A DNA stretch of 42,386 bases from Lentzea flava (lineage in GTDB: Bacteria > Actinomycetota > Actinomycetes > Mycobacteriales > Pseudonocardiaceae): contig NZ_BMRE01000061.1 in the NCBI RefSeq assembly GCF_014648475.1, positions 1-42,386 on the forward strand, written 5' to 3'. The notes under the pieces are model-generated. The model ran no database searches and had not been told where the DNA came from. It saw nothing but the letters and a program-made list of their open reading frames with translations. Of the stretch, positions 17,500-26,277 are shown one piece after another. Positions within the stretch are counted from its first letter, which is position 1, and the number at the start of each line of letters is the position of its first letter. The position numbers were made by a program, and so were the translations under genes.

Positions 17500-20400
17500 T
17501 CACCCGACTGAAGCCAGCCCTTCTTCCAAGGACATCGACGGCAGCTCCGCACGGGCAACCAGGTTCAGGTCGGCGGATGTCAGCGTGCGGGAGGCCGCCG
17601 TGGTCGCGAGCTGTTGCGCCAGCCGGTGCGCGTCGTACGCCGTGCGCCTGCCGCTGCCCGACAACAGGTCGCGCAACGCGTGCGCCAGGTCCTCAGGCAC
17701 CTTGTGACCACAGCGCGCCAGATAACGCACCGCGATCGTGGTCAGCTGGTCGACGTCGTACTCGCCGAAGTCCCACCGCTGCGCGAAACACTCGCCCAGC
17801 GAAACGAACTCGGACAGACCAGCCAGTGAAGCGGGCTCCCCGCTCAGGAGCACGACCGGCCCGGCGGGATGACGGCGGATGCAGTCGGCGACCGTCTCGA
17901 CGACCTCGGCCCGGCGTTCCACCAGGTCGGACGTCCACTCGCCGTCCGCGGTCAGCAGCAGCACGCCACCGGCCGCCTCCTCGAACGCCGTCGCGACGAG
18001 GCTCACCGCCTGCCCTGGCCAGCGCGGGCAGAGGTCACCGCCCAGCGACAGCGAGACCACGTGGCCGCTGCTGATCAGCCTGAGCTCGGTCAGGCTCTGC
18101 GCGTAGAGCGCCGCGACCGCACGACGTCCGGTCCCCCGTCCGCCGCACAGCACTGCGTTCGCGCGCCGCCCAAGTCCCTTGTTGCGCGCCTTGAGCTCGC
18201 AGAGCTGAACCAGTGTCTGACCCGCTGCCTGGCGTACGTCGTCGAGACCGGTCAGCGCCTCGAGCCGCTGCCAGCCGAGCGTGTTGCTCACCGCGGCGAC
18301 CGGGTCCGTGGTCGCGTTCGGCGGCTCGGAGCGCAGTGTGCCCTCGCCGAGCGCTGTCAACTCGCTTGCCAGGTCCTGTGCGGTGAGCCTGCTCAGTTCG
18401 GTGTCCTTGGCCGGCGGTTGCGCCGCCAGGCGGGATGCCTGGTTGCTCACCATCGCCTCGAACAGCTTGCGTGCCACGCGGCCGTTGCCGAACGTCGCGT
18501 TCTTCGGCACGCGCTCGAAGTAGTCGGTCAGCGCCTCCACCGCGTCGTCGGTGAGCTCGTAGTAGTGCTTGCCGCAGAGGTTGGCCGTGATGGTGACCAG
18601 TTCGTCGACGCTGTAGTTGGGGAACTCGATGGTCCTGGAGAAGCGCGACGCCAGGCCGGGGTTCGAAGCGAGGAACTGCTCCATCAGCTCCGAGTACCCC
18701 GCCACGATCACCACGATCTCGTCGCGATGGTCTTCCATCATCTTCATCAGAGTGTCAATGGCCTCCTGACCGAAGTCCGGGCCACTTCCGCCGGACTGGC
18801 TGGACAAGGTGTAGGCCTCGTCGATGAAGAGAACGCCACCCATCGCCTTGTTGACCACTTCGGCGGTCTTGATCGCCGTCGCGCCGATGTACTGGGCGAC
18901 CAGGTCGGCCCGAGCGACCTCGACCATGTGTCCGCGCGACAGGATGCCCAGTTCCGCGAGCACGGATCCGTAGAGCCGGGCGACGGTCGTCTTCCCGGTA
19001 CCGGGAGGCCCCGCGAACACCAGGTGACGGCTCATCGGCGGCATCGGCAGCCCCATGTTCTGCCGACGCTGGGACATCTTGATCAGGTTGATGAGACTGA
19101 GCACCTCGTGCTTGACGCCGTCCAGGCCGATCAGGCCGTCGAGCTCGGCGAGCGGGCCTTCGAGTACACCGCCCATCACGCCGCCGATCGACTGCGGCTG
19201 CTGGTCGTCTCCGGACCGGTCGGAGTGCTCGATGTGGACGGACGGCGCGGACCGGACGGCGGTCTCCGCCGAGCGTGCGGAACGCTCCTCACCGGTGATG
19301 ACGCCGGTGACGGACAACCGCTCGTGGTCGACGGCACGCCGCACCGGGCTGCCGCCGCTGCCGGTGATCGTGCAGTCGCTGACGGACACGGACTCCTCGG
19401 TGTCCAGCAGAACACCGTCTCCCGCGCTGCCCGTGATCTCACAGCCGTGCACCTCGCCGCGGGATCCGCTGATCAGGTGCAGGCCGTGCCGCCGGGCAGA
19501 GCGGACCCGGCACCTGCTCACGTTCAGCACGCCGCCCGCACCGGCGCTGATGCCGTCCTCGGAAGCACCGACGATCTCACTGTCCTGAATGGACAGAGTC
19601 CCGTCGTCGACGCGCAGGCCGCCTCCGCGCACCAATGCAGAGGCGAACTGACCACGCGACCCTCCTGTCACGGTGACCACGTGCGCGGCCGTTCCAGTGA
19701 GGCGCAGATCGGTCACGTCAGCGCGCGAGTCCTCCCCGAGCGACAGGCCTGTGGAGTCACCGGCCTCGATCTGCGCATCCACCAGAGTCAGCCGCGACCT
19801 GTCCTTCACACCGATGGCAGGGCCGGACGCCGGCACGACCCGCACGCCTCTCAGCTCCACCACCGACTCCGCGTCGATCAGTACCGCACCCTGTGCCGTG
19901 GTTTCGACGGCGAGCCCGCTGAAGACGGGCCGTGAGGCCGCGTCCACGACCACTCCGACCGGACTGTCACCGATGCGGCAGTCCTCGAAGCGGGGTGCCG
20001 ACCCACCGGTGACGTAGACGGCGTTCTGCCCCACCGACGTGAACCGGCAGCCACGCAGAACGGGCGACGCGCCGCCCGCGATGTGCGCGGACTGCATGCC
20101 CGCCCCGGTGAACTCGGAGTCCGAGACCAGCACCTCACCGGAGCTGCGCACGTAGAGGTCGAGGCTCACGCTCTGGCTGATCACGACGTCGCGGATGTCG
20201 GCGTTCGCCTCCTGCTCGACGACCAGCGCGGGCTTCGCGGCCTCGACGATCTCGCAGTGCTCCACGACGACCCGCGCGCTGCCGTTGACGCAGATGCCGT
20301 TGCCGCCCGCTTTGCGCACGACAACCCGGCGAAGTACCAGCGTGCTGTTCTCCGTCGCCACCACTCCCGATGACGCGGAGCCGACCACCTCGGTGTTCTC

Positions 20401-20844
20401 CACCATGCTCGGCAGGTTCGACGTGACCACGATGCCCGCGCCACCGGTGCTGGTCACCCGGCAGCCGCGCAGCACCACACAACCCCTGCCGCGCGCGAGC
20501 ACCGCCCATGACGTCGCAGAGACCTGGCAGTCGTCCAGCGCGACCTCGCCGGCACGGATGTCCAGCGCCGGCTGTTCGGCGTCGGCAGAGCGGAGCACCA
20601 GACCGGAGAACTGGGCGGCCTCCGCAGCCACGACGGCGACGCTGCCCGTGCGCGCGACCACCTCGACCGTGCCTGGTCCGTCCTCGGCGGTGATCGTGAC
20701 CATCCGGTCCACCACGAGGTTCTCCTCGTAGCGCCCGGACAACACGCTGATCGTGGCTCCGTCGCGCGCCTCACGCAGCGCGGCACTGATCGTGGGGTAC
20801 GAACCCGGCCTGTCGGCGGCCACCACCAGAAGCTGTCGGTTCAT
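17500..20844 (-). CDS. beta-helix / CbxX-type AAA+ / pseudo-AAA fusion protein of the T7SS operon
   Basis: The 1114-residue product has three parts. Residues ~1-500 are a right-handed parallel beta-helix made of about 20 imperfect 22-25-residue coils (SGVVATENSTLVLRRVVVRK, NGICVNGSARVVVEHCEIV). Residues ~565-830 are a CbxX/EccA-type AAA+ ATPase with Walker A GPPGTGKTT (612-620), Walker B VLFIDEAY (671-678) and an arginine-rich SRFSRTIEF sensor. Residues ~858-1100 repeat the AAA fold, but the P-loop is GGRGTGRRA (K to R at 907) and Walker B reads VLLLTADGE (D and E lost), so it should not hydrolyse ATP. ATG 20844 overlaps the previous gene by four bases. EccA-like ATPases accompany T7SS substrates; the beta-helix may bind or scaffold them. 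Confidence 0.9.
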   Translation of the reverse strand: MNRQLLVVAADRPGSYPTISAALREARDGATISVLSGRYEENLVVDRMVTITAEDGPGTVEVVARTGSVAVVAAEAAQFSGLVLRSADAEQPALDIRAGEVALDDCQVSATSWAVLARGRGCVVLRGCRVTSTGGAGIVVTSNLPSMVENTEVVGSASSGVVATENSTLVLRRVVVRKAGGNGICVNGSARVVVEHCEIVEAAKPALVVEQEANADIRDVVISQSVSLDLYVRSSGEVLVSDSEFTGAGMQSAHIAGGASPVLRGCRFTSVGQNAVYVTGGSAPRFEDCRIGDSPVGVVVDAASRPVFSGLAVETTAQGAVLIDAESVVELRGVRVVPASGPAIGVKDRSRLTLVDAQIEAGDSTGLSLGEDSRADVTDLRLTGTAAHVVTVTGGSRGQFASALVRGGGLRVDDGTLSIQDSEIVGASEDGISAGAGGVLNVSRCRVRSARRHGLHLISGSRGEVHGCEITGSAGDGVLLDTEESVSVSDCTITGSGGSPVRRAVDHERLSVTGVITGEERSARSAETAVRSAPSVHIEHSDRSGDDQQPQSIGGVMGGVLEGPLAELDGLIGLDGVKHEVLSLINLIKMSQRRQNMGLPMPPMSRHLVFAGPPGTGKTTVARLYGSVLAELGILSRGHMVEVARADLVAQYIGATAIKTAEVVNKAMGGVLFIDEAYTLSSQSGGSGPDFGQEAIDTLMKMMEDHRDEIVVIVAGYSELMEQFLASNPGLASRFSRTIEFPNYSVDELVTITANLCGKHYYELTDDAVEALTDYFERVPKNATFGNGRVARKLFEAMVSNQASRLAAQPPAKDTELSRLTAQDLASELTALGEGTLRSEPPNATTDPVAAVSNTLGWQRLEALTGLDDVRQAAGQTLVQLCELKARNKGLGRRANAVLCGGRGTGRRAVAALYAQSLTELRLISSGHVVSLSLGGDLCPRWPGQAVSLVATAFEEAAGGVLLLTADGEWTSDLVERRAEVVETVADCIRRHPAGPVVLLSGEPASLAGLSEFVSLGECFAQRWDFGEYDVDQLTTIAVRYLARCGHKVPEDLAHALRDLLSGSGRRTAYDAHRLAQQLATTAASRTLTSADLNLVARAELPSMSLEEGLASVG

Positions 20845-23507
20845 CGAGACTCCTCTTGCCTGGTGCGAACCAGACCCGGCAGCTGGCCGAAGCGGTCGAC
20901 GGCGGATTCGGGCACCCGCGCCTCCAGCTTCCCGGACTCCCAGGTCTGCAAGCTCCGGCGCAGCGAGTTGACCGCCAGCTCGTCGAGCGACGCCCGATTC
21001 GTGTCGACTTTGCCGGTCGAGTCGATCTCGCCGGCCGCGAGCTCACGCAGCAGCACGTACCCACGCCCGCCGTCGACGGGCTCCCTCAGGTCCAGCACCT
21101 TGAAGCTGGTTCCCGGGACGAACAGCACGCGGTCATCGACCGGCCCCTGTTCGGGTTCGAGCAGCTTGGTGCGACGCGCCGTCATCGACCACACGAGCAC
21201 GTCGACTTCGTGGCGGGCCCTCTGCCGGGAGCACGGCGCGACCAGTGCGTTGACGAAGCCCCATTCCGTGAGGAGCTTGCGGTTGCGGTAGAGCTCCCAC
21301 TCCTGTCCGGTCATCGAGGTGGAGAACACCGTCGCGCCGCGGTGCGACGGCAACCTGCTGAGTCCGGAGACCACGCAGCGAGCGAACGGCACATGTGGTC
21401 CGACTGTCCCCTTCCGCAGCTGAAGATCTAGCCCGTCACCGGACGAGGACAGGTAGAGCCGGATCGCCACCGCGTCGCTCAGCACGGCGCCGGAGCGCTC
21501 CAACGCGCCCTGGAAGCCGGGGTGTTCGGACAGCACACGACTCACGGAGTTCGCCACAGCCGCGTACTCCCGGCTGAGCGCGCGGCGCAGCCAGGCGCGT
21601 TCCTCGTCCAGCCCGCGCTTGGGAACGAGCCCGGCGGCAGCGGGCTGCGGAGTCGGCTGCACGAGTGTGACGAACCTCGTGTGCGTCGGCTCGGCGCCAG
21701 GTTCCGCCAACGCGGTGGCCGTCTCCTGGCCCACGGGCTCGGCGACAGGTACCTCGTCCGCCGATGACGTCGGCACCGACGACACAGACACCGATGGCGC
21801 GGAAACCGGTGAGCCGGGCACGGGTGACGCGGGCACGGGTGACGATGGCGCGTCCGCCGAGATCAATGCAGGTGCTGTGACGGGCAGGTCGACGACGGCG
21901 ACATCGGCAGGGGGAAGTTCAAGCGATGGCCCAGCCGTGGAGCCGGCGCGCTGCGGTGAGGGCTCGGCCACGAGTCCGATGGGCGAGGACGGGGCGTCGG
22001 CGTCCAACGACGACAACGCCGGCGCGGGAGGCGAAGAGCTCATCGGGTTGCCCGTCTCGATCTGCGGCCGGTCGAACCGGACGGTCGCCTCGTTCGGCGC
22101 CGCAGGAACCTCGACCGGCGGCGACGAACTCATGTCCACTTCGGACAATGCGGATTCCGCCCGCGGAGCCGAGAACGTGACCACGGACGACACGTCGATC
22201 GTGCTCATCGCCTTGCCGGGAACCTCGATCCGGTTCCGCACGACGGACTCGGCAGGAGCCAGCGCGGTGACGTGGCGGGTCCACGACGGCAGCCTGCCGA
22301 TCACGTCCTCCGCGAGCACCCTCAACCGAGCCGCCATCTCCTCGGTGTCGTGCTCGAACACCACCAGGTGCCGGCCACCGTCCGGCTCGACCGAGCGGAT
22401 CGCCGCCGCATGGGGCGCCTCCTGCTGGCCGCGCAACCACAGACCTGCCTGCACGACCTCCAGCACCACGTCCTGTGTGTACTGGTACACAGCGGGTGCG
22501 ATCTCGTCGACACCGACAACCGGCGGACGGTGCTTGACCAGCGCCGGAGGCCCGACCGGCGCACCGGCTTCGGACGGCGAGTAGATCACCTCCTCCGCGA
22601 ACGCCTGCCAGCCGGGCTCGCCGTTGGCCTGCAGGGCGTGCACGGTGGGCTCGGTACGCGACCCGAGAGGGATGCCCGTGTAACAGGTGACCGGATGTTC
22701 CAGCGCGTCGGCGAGGACCTGGCCGTAGGGCACGTTGCCTGGCAACGTCATCGGGCCGAACTTCATCAGGCGCAGCGTCGGGCGCGCCTCCGGGGGGATC
22801 CAGCTGAAGAACCTGGTGATGTCGTAGAGGGTGATGGGTGGTGCGCCGGGGCATCCCAGCACGATGGTGCACACTTCGGGCTGGCACGGCAACGTGTTGA
22901 TCAACCGGTTGCGTTGGTCGCGCAGCACGCTTTCCGGTCCACGTGGGCGCAACCACACACCTCCCGGCAGCGGCTCGGCGACACCGCTCGCGCTGGTGGG
23001 CATGACCTCGACGAACGAGGACGACACGTTCTCCCAAACAGGCCGCGGAAAACGCTTCCCGTCCAGTCGCGGCTGCTTGCCCGGCTGGAAACGCACCCAC
23101 CCGGTACCCCACCCGGCGTCGACGAACAGCGAGCCGCCGACACCCGGCATCACCTGGCCGTCAGGAGCGATCACAGTGCGGCCGAGCCGTTCGGAGAGCC
23201 ACTGCCCGGCGAGCACGGTCATCTCGCGGGAGCGGCCGCCGAGCACGAGCCGCACGCCACGCCGCTTCCGTGGCAACAGCTTCGCTGTCGACTCCCACAC
23301 GGAGAACGAACTCGCCGAGGGGAGATCGACCACCACGAGCTCATGGTCGGGATCCGGCGCCAGACTCAACGCCAGGTCGCGGATCTCCTCGCGCAGGACG
23401 CTGCGCGGGTGCACCACGAGCGCGTTGCCGATCATGTGGCCGATCATTTCCCGGTCACCACCGCGACGCTCACGATGGTTGTTGGTCAACAGGTTCATTT
23501 CAGCCAC
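20841..23507 (-). CDS. T7SS-operon protein with a degenerate ADP-ribosyltransferase-like C-terminal domain
   Basis: GTG 23507 (GAAGGGA just upstream, overlapping eccB by eight bases) begins an 888-residue soluble protein. Residues ~20-450 form a mixed alpha/beta region with no family I recognise (HELVVVDLPSASSFSVWEST, RLVLGGRSREMTVLAGQWL). Residues ~450-630 are a low-complexity Pro/Ser/Val/Ala linker. Residues ~633-810 resemble an ART fold: ERAWLRRALSREYAAV, LPSHRGATVF, WGFVNALVAP, DVLVWSMTARR, and RVLFVPGTSFKVLDL, which matches the 'EVLFxPGTxFRV' end strand of ARTs. The usual R, STS and ExE residues appear replaced (S729, NAL, D791-D-R793), so it is probably non-catalytic. It stands between EccB and the AAA fusion. 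Confidence 0.8.
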   Translation of the reverse strand: MAEMNLLTNNHRERRGGDREMIGHMIGNALVVHPRSVLREEIRDLALSLAPDPDHELVVVDLPSASSFSVWESTAKLLPRKRRGVRLVLGGRSREMTVLAGQWLSERLGRTVIAPDGQVMPGVGGSLFVDAGWGTGWVRFQPGKQPRLDGKRFPRPVWENVSSSFVEVMPTSASGVAEPLPGGVWLRPRGPESVLRDQRNRLINTLPCQPEVCTIVLGCPGAPPITLYDITRFFSWIPPEARPTLRLMKFGPMTLPGNVPYGQVLADALEHPVTCYTGIPLGSRTEPTVHALQANGEPGWQAFAEEVIYSPSEAGAPVGPPALVKHRPPVVGVDEIAPAVYQYTQDVVLEVVQAGLWLRGQQEAPHAAAIRSVEPDGGRHLVVFEHDTEEMAARLRVLAEDVIGRLPSWTRHVTALAPAESVVRNRIEVPGKAMSTIDVSSVVTFSAPRAESALSEVDMSSSPPVEVPAAPNEATVRFDRPQIETGNPMSSSPPAPALSSLDADAPSSPIGLVAEPSPQRAGSTAGPSLELPPADVAVVDLPVTAPALISADAPSSPVPASPVPGSPVSAPSVSVSSVPTSSADEVPVAEPVGQETATALAEPGAEPTHTRFVTLVQPTPQPAAAGLVPKRGLDEERAWLRRALSREYAAVANSVSRVLSEHPGFQGALERSGAVLSDAVAIRLYLSSSGDGLDLQLRKGTVGPHVPFARCVVSGLSRLPSHRGATVFSTSMTGQEWELYRNRKLLTEWGFVNALVAPCSRQRARHEVDVLVWSMTARRTKLLEPEQGPVDDRVLFVPGTSFKVLDLREPVDGGRGYVLLRELAAGEIDSTGKVDTNRASLDELAVNSLRRSLQTWESGKLEARVPESAVDRFGQLPGLVRTRQEESR

Positions 23508-24873
23508 GTCCCTTCTCGGACATGCCGGCCGCTGCCCGGCTCAGCAACGGACCACTCGGAATCCGCGCCAGCACTCCAGCCGAGATCGGCACGGGTGCGA
23601 CGCCGCCGAACCCGAGTGCCTTGACGGCTTCGTCGTCGGCCAGTCGATACTTGCGCCCCTGATCGGTGATGAGGTACCGGTCGGGCTTGGCCCCCGCGGT
23701 CGTCGGTGCGGGCACCGACGCCGCGAGCACTCCGGTGGAGGGCTTGAGATATGGGCCGATCTGATCGTTCATGCCGATCCATGCGTACGGGCGCTCAACC
23801 GTGACGACCTGACTCACGATGTTCACCCCCTGCGGTTCCTGCCGCAGGCAGAAGGCGCGCTCGCCAGCAGGCACGGGCTTCGCCGTCAGAAGGTCCGGGA
23901 TGCGTTTGGTGAGCGAGTCGTCAGACGAGCGCGGGGAGGCGGCGATGACCGCCGCGCTGATCTCAACGACCGGACTGCCGCTCCGGGCCTGCAGCAACGC
24001 CGCCTCGGTGGCCGACAACGGCGCCAGGCCATCCGCGCGAAGCACCGAGAAGGTCTCCTTGCCGTTGCCCGCCACCTGCCGGAACACCGTCCCGACCGGA
24101 CGGTCGGTGTCGCCGATCCGCACGTTCCTCCTGCCCTCGTCCGCGATGGTGGCGGCGCCCACCTCCGGACCGTCCGGCAGTGCGGCGAGCCACTCCAGCG
24201 GCGCGACCGGGGGCGCTCCGGTGCCGAGACCGAGCGCGACGGCCACGAACGCGGCGGTGAGCCTCAGTTTCTGACCGGCCAAGACGACGTACTGCTGTCC
24301 GTCGGGCGCGGCCACCCACAGATACTCCTGCTCGCCGATCGGCGTCGAGGGTGCGTCGGGGTTGAGGTTCATGCTCATCGGGCCAGCACCCGGCACGTCG
24401 GTACCGCCAGTACGCGGCAGGCAGAGCAACCAGCGCGCGCCGGTCAGCGATCCGCGCGCCGGCACCGGATCCGGTGCGTCGGCGATACCGATGGGCTGGC
24501 CGCGTTCCAGGTCGCGCAAGGAGGCCCGCGAGACGGACTCGACTTTCGCGTCCACACCCTGCACCAGCAGAGCCGAGGCGTGGTTGAGCACCGGGAAGAG
24601 CACTCCGTGCTGGTAGACGAAGCGCGCGCCGCTCTCCTTCTCCACTAGGATGACGTTCGGCTTCTTCCACACGGTGCTGCCACCAGGGGTGATCAGGCCG
24701 TAGACCCAGCACGCCACGCCGATCAGCAGTGCGAGCACCACGCCGAACACCAGTCCGAGCAGAGCACGCCGTGCGGGCGGCTCGCTGTAGTTGGTGTCAC
24801 CGAGCATCAACGCCGCGCTCATCCGGCCGACGAGCGCCTGGTAGGCGTGGACGTGGTCTCTCTTCGTCTGCAC
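23500..24873 (-). CDS. eccB: type VII secretion protein EccB
   Basis: This 457-residue membrane protein belongs to the T7SS core complex; EccB anchors in the inner membrane with a large extracytoplasmic domain. The N-terminus has the family pattern KRDHVHAYQALVGRMSAALM followed by GDTNYSEPPARRALLG. One transmembrane helix (38-60) leads to a ~390-residue outer domain with the EccB repeats (GARFVYQHGVLFPVLNHASA, PDRYLITDQGRKYRLADDEA). Two Cys (C155, C348 by my approximate count) could form the usual disulphide. It lies six bases after eccD and overlaps the next gene. Length (about 450-500 in the family) and features are normal. Confidence 0.95.
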   Translation of the reverse strand: MQTKRDHVHAYQALVGRMSAALMLGDTNYSEPPARRALLGLVFGVVLALLIGVACWVYGLITPGGSTVWKKPNVILVEKESGARFVYQHGVLFPVLNHASALLVQGVDAKVESVSRASLRDLERGQPIGIADAPDPVPARGSLTGARWLLCLPRTGGTDVPGAGPMSMNLNPDAPSTPIGEQEYLWVAAPDGQQYVVLAGQKLRLTAAFVAVALGLGTGAPPVAPLEWLAALPDGPEVGAATIADEGRRNVRIGDTDRPVGTVFRQVAGNGKETFSVLRADGLAPLSATEAALLQARSGSPVVEISAAVIAASPRSSDDSLTKRIPDLLTAKPVPAGERAFCLRQEPQGVNIVSQVVTVERPYAWIGMNDQIGPYLKPSTGVLAASVPAPTTAGAKPDRYLITDQGRKYRLADDEAVKALGFGGVAPVPISAGVLARIPSGPLLSRAAAGMSEKGRG

Positions 24874-24879
24874 CTGACC

Positions 24880-26277
24880 TCACCCCGCCAGTCCGCGTGC
24901 CCATGCGAAGACGCCCAGCGAATGCAGCACGAAGGGCACCACGGCGAGGCTGACCAGGTTCTCCGTCACATCACTGAGGTGCGGCCAGATCGGCAGCAGC
25001 CTGCGGTACGTGGGGCGCAACGCGGCCAGTACCAGCAACAACGCCGCACCGAGCAGGACCAGCACGCCCGTTGCCCGGTAGAGGTCGTCCAGCTCGCGGA
25101 TCAGGGCGAGCGCGGCCAGCAGCGATCCCCACGTGCCGGCCAACGCGAGTGACGTGCGCTGGGCGATGTTGAGGAACTCCCGCGAGCGCAACAGGATCAG
25201 CGCAGCGAACAGGCCACCGAGCGTGAAGTCGAGCCAGCCCGGCTCGACCATGAGATACACGAACCCTGCGGACGCGACGAACGACGCGCCGATGGTGAGC
25301 ATGCTCAAGTAGCGGTCGGCGTGTCCGGTCTGCTCGGCCAGTTGAGCCGCGGGCATCGGTTCGATGTCGATCGTCATCTCGTCGGCCGTGCGCGGAAGCT
25401 GAGGCCCGCGCAGGCGGGCGGCTCGCGTCGCGAGCTTGGGGGCGAACAACAACAGGACGTAGAACGCCGACATCAGCACCGCGGCGGTCTGCTGGCGGGC
25501 CAGGTCCACCCCGAGGTGCAACCACTCCGTCAGGAGGAGCGCGATCCCCATGACCGCCGTGACACCGAACGGCACGATGGGCAGTGCGCGTGCGAAGAGC
25601 CGTTGCACCCCGAGCAAAATCGCCGATGTCGCACCCAGCGCGATACCACCGACCAGCACCCCGGCCGGTTCGAGGTCGAGCGCGCCGGCCACACCCGAGT
25701 ACCCGATGAGACCGCTCAGCCCTGCGTACCCGCACCCCGCCGTTCCGGCGATTCCCGAGAGAACCTTGTCCTGCAACGAGCGGGAGATCAGCACGGACAC
25801 GACGCACAGGACCAGCGCCAGCACGCCCGCCGTGACGGTGGCGGCCACCTTGCTCGAGTTCTCGAAGAACGACACCGCGATCGCGGCGAGCACGAACCCG
25901 GCGAGGCCGAGGAACAAGATGCGGTTGACCGCGTCGTTCCACCTGTTGTTCTGCCGGTTGACCGCAGTGGCCATGCCATCGGCCACGTCATCGAAGGCGA
26001 GTTCCGGCAACGGGTCCTCGGCGCGACGGAGGTGCAGCTGCTCTCCGTCGAGCCAGTCGAGCGTCTCGGGTGTGCCGTCCGGGTCGAACGGTGGCTCGCC
26101 GAGTCGCTGAAGCACCCACGACCTGTACTCTTCGTCCTCCTGACGATCCTGGTCACGCACTACGTGCCGCACCAGGGTCGGCAGCAGGGCCGCGACCGTG
26201 GTGGAGTTCGGCACGGCGAGATCCGCGCGGCCACTGGGGCCGAGCACAGTGATGCGGCAGAGTTCCGGGGCCGTCAC
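24880..26277 (-). CDS. eccD: type VII secretion integral membrane protein EccD
   Basis: This 465-residue protein forms the membrane vestibule of the T7SS. Residues ~6-85 are a ubiquitin-like domain (CRITVLGPSGRADLAVPNST, VAALLPTLVRHVV, LDWLDGEQLHLRR). From about residue 118 it has roughly eleven hydrophobic helices (RILFLGLAGFVLAAIAVSFF, VTAGVLALVLCVVSVLI, GFVYLMVEPGWLDFTLGGLF, NLVSLAVVPFVLHSLGVFAW), the EccD topology. A cytoplasmic loop with RGPQLPRTADEMTIDIEPMP is the expected conserved spot between the halves. GTG 26277 overlaps the eccC stop by four bases, so the two are coupled. Confidence 0.95.
   Translation of the reverse strand: MTAPELCRITVLGPSGRADLAVPNSTTVAALLPTLVRHVVRDQDRQEDEEYRSWVLQRLGEPPFDPDGTPETLDWLDGEQLHLRRAEDPLPELAFDDVADGMATAVNRQNNRWNDAVNRILFLGLAGFVLAAIAVSFFENSSKVAATVTAGVLALVLCVVSVLISRSLQDKVLSGIAGTAGCGYAGLSGLIGYSGVAGALDLEPAGVLVGGIALGATSAILLGVQRLFARALPIVPFGVTAVMGIALLLTEWLHLGVDLARQQTAAVLMSAFYVLLLFAPKLATRAARLRGPQLPRTADEMTIDIEPMPAAQLAEQTGHADRYLSMLTIGASFVASAGFVYLMVEPGWLDFTLGGLFAALILLRSREFLNIAQRTSLALAGTWGSLLAALALIRELDDLYRATGVLVLLGAALLLVLAALRPTYRRLLPIWPHLSDVTENLVSLAVVPFVLHSLGVFAWARGLAG

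Noticed and set aside
17456..17511. A 17-codon frame with a GGAGG upstream, starting MKINARGDAKGEP, just outside the T7SS operon; possible RiPP or leader peptide.
   Set aside because: No leader/core pattern and no modification enzyme nearby. It overlaps the terminator side of the operon, and short frames after GGAGG are frequent by chance.
17869..19935. A 688-codon open frame on the plus strand opposite the beta-helix/AAA gene.
   Set aside because: His/Arg/Asp-rich translation without motifs. The opposite strand gives clear Walker motifs and beta-helix repeats, so this is a shadow of biased codon use.
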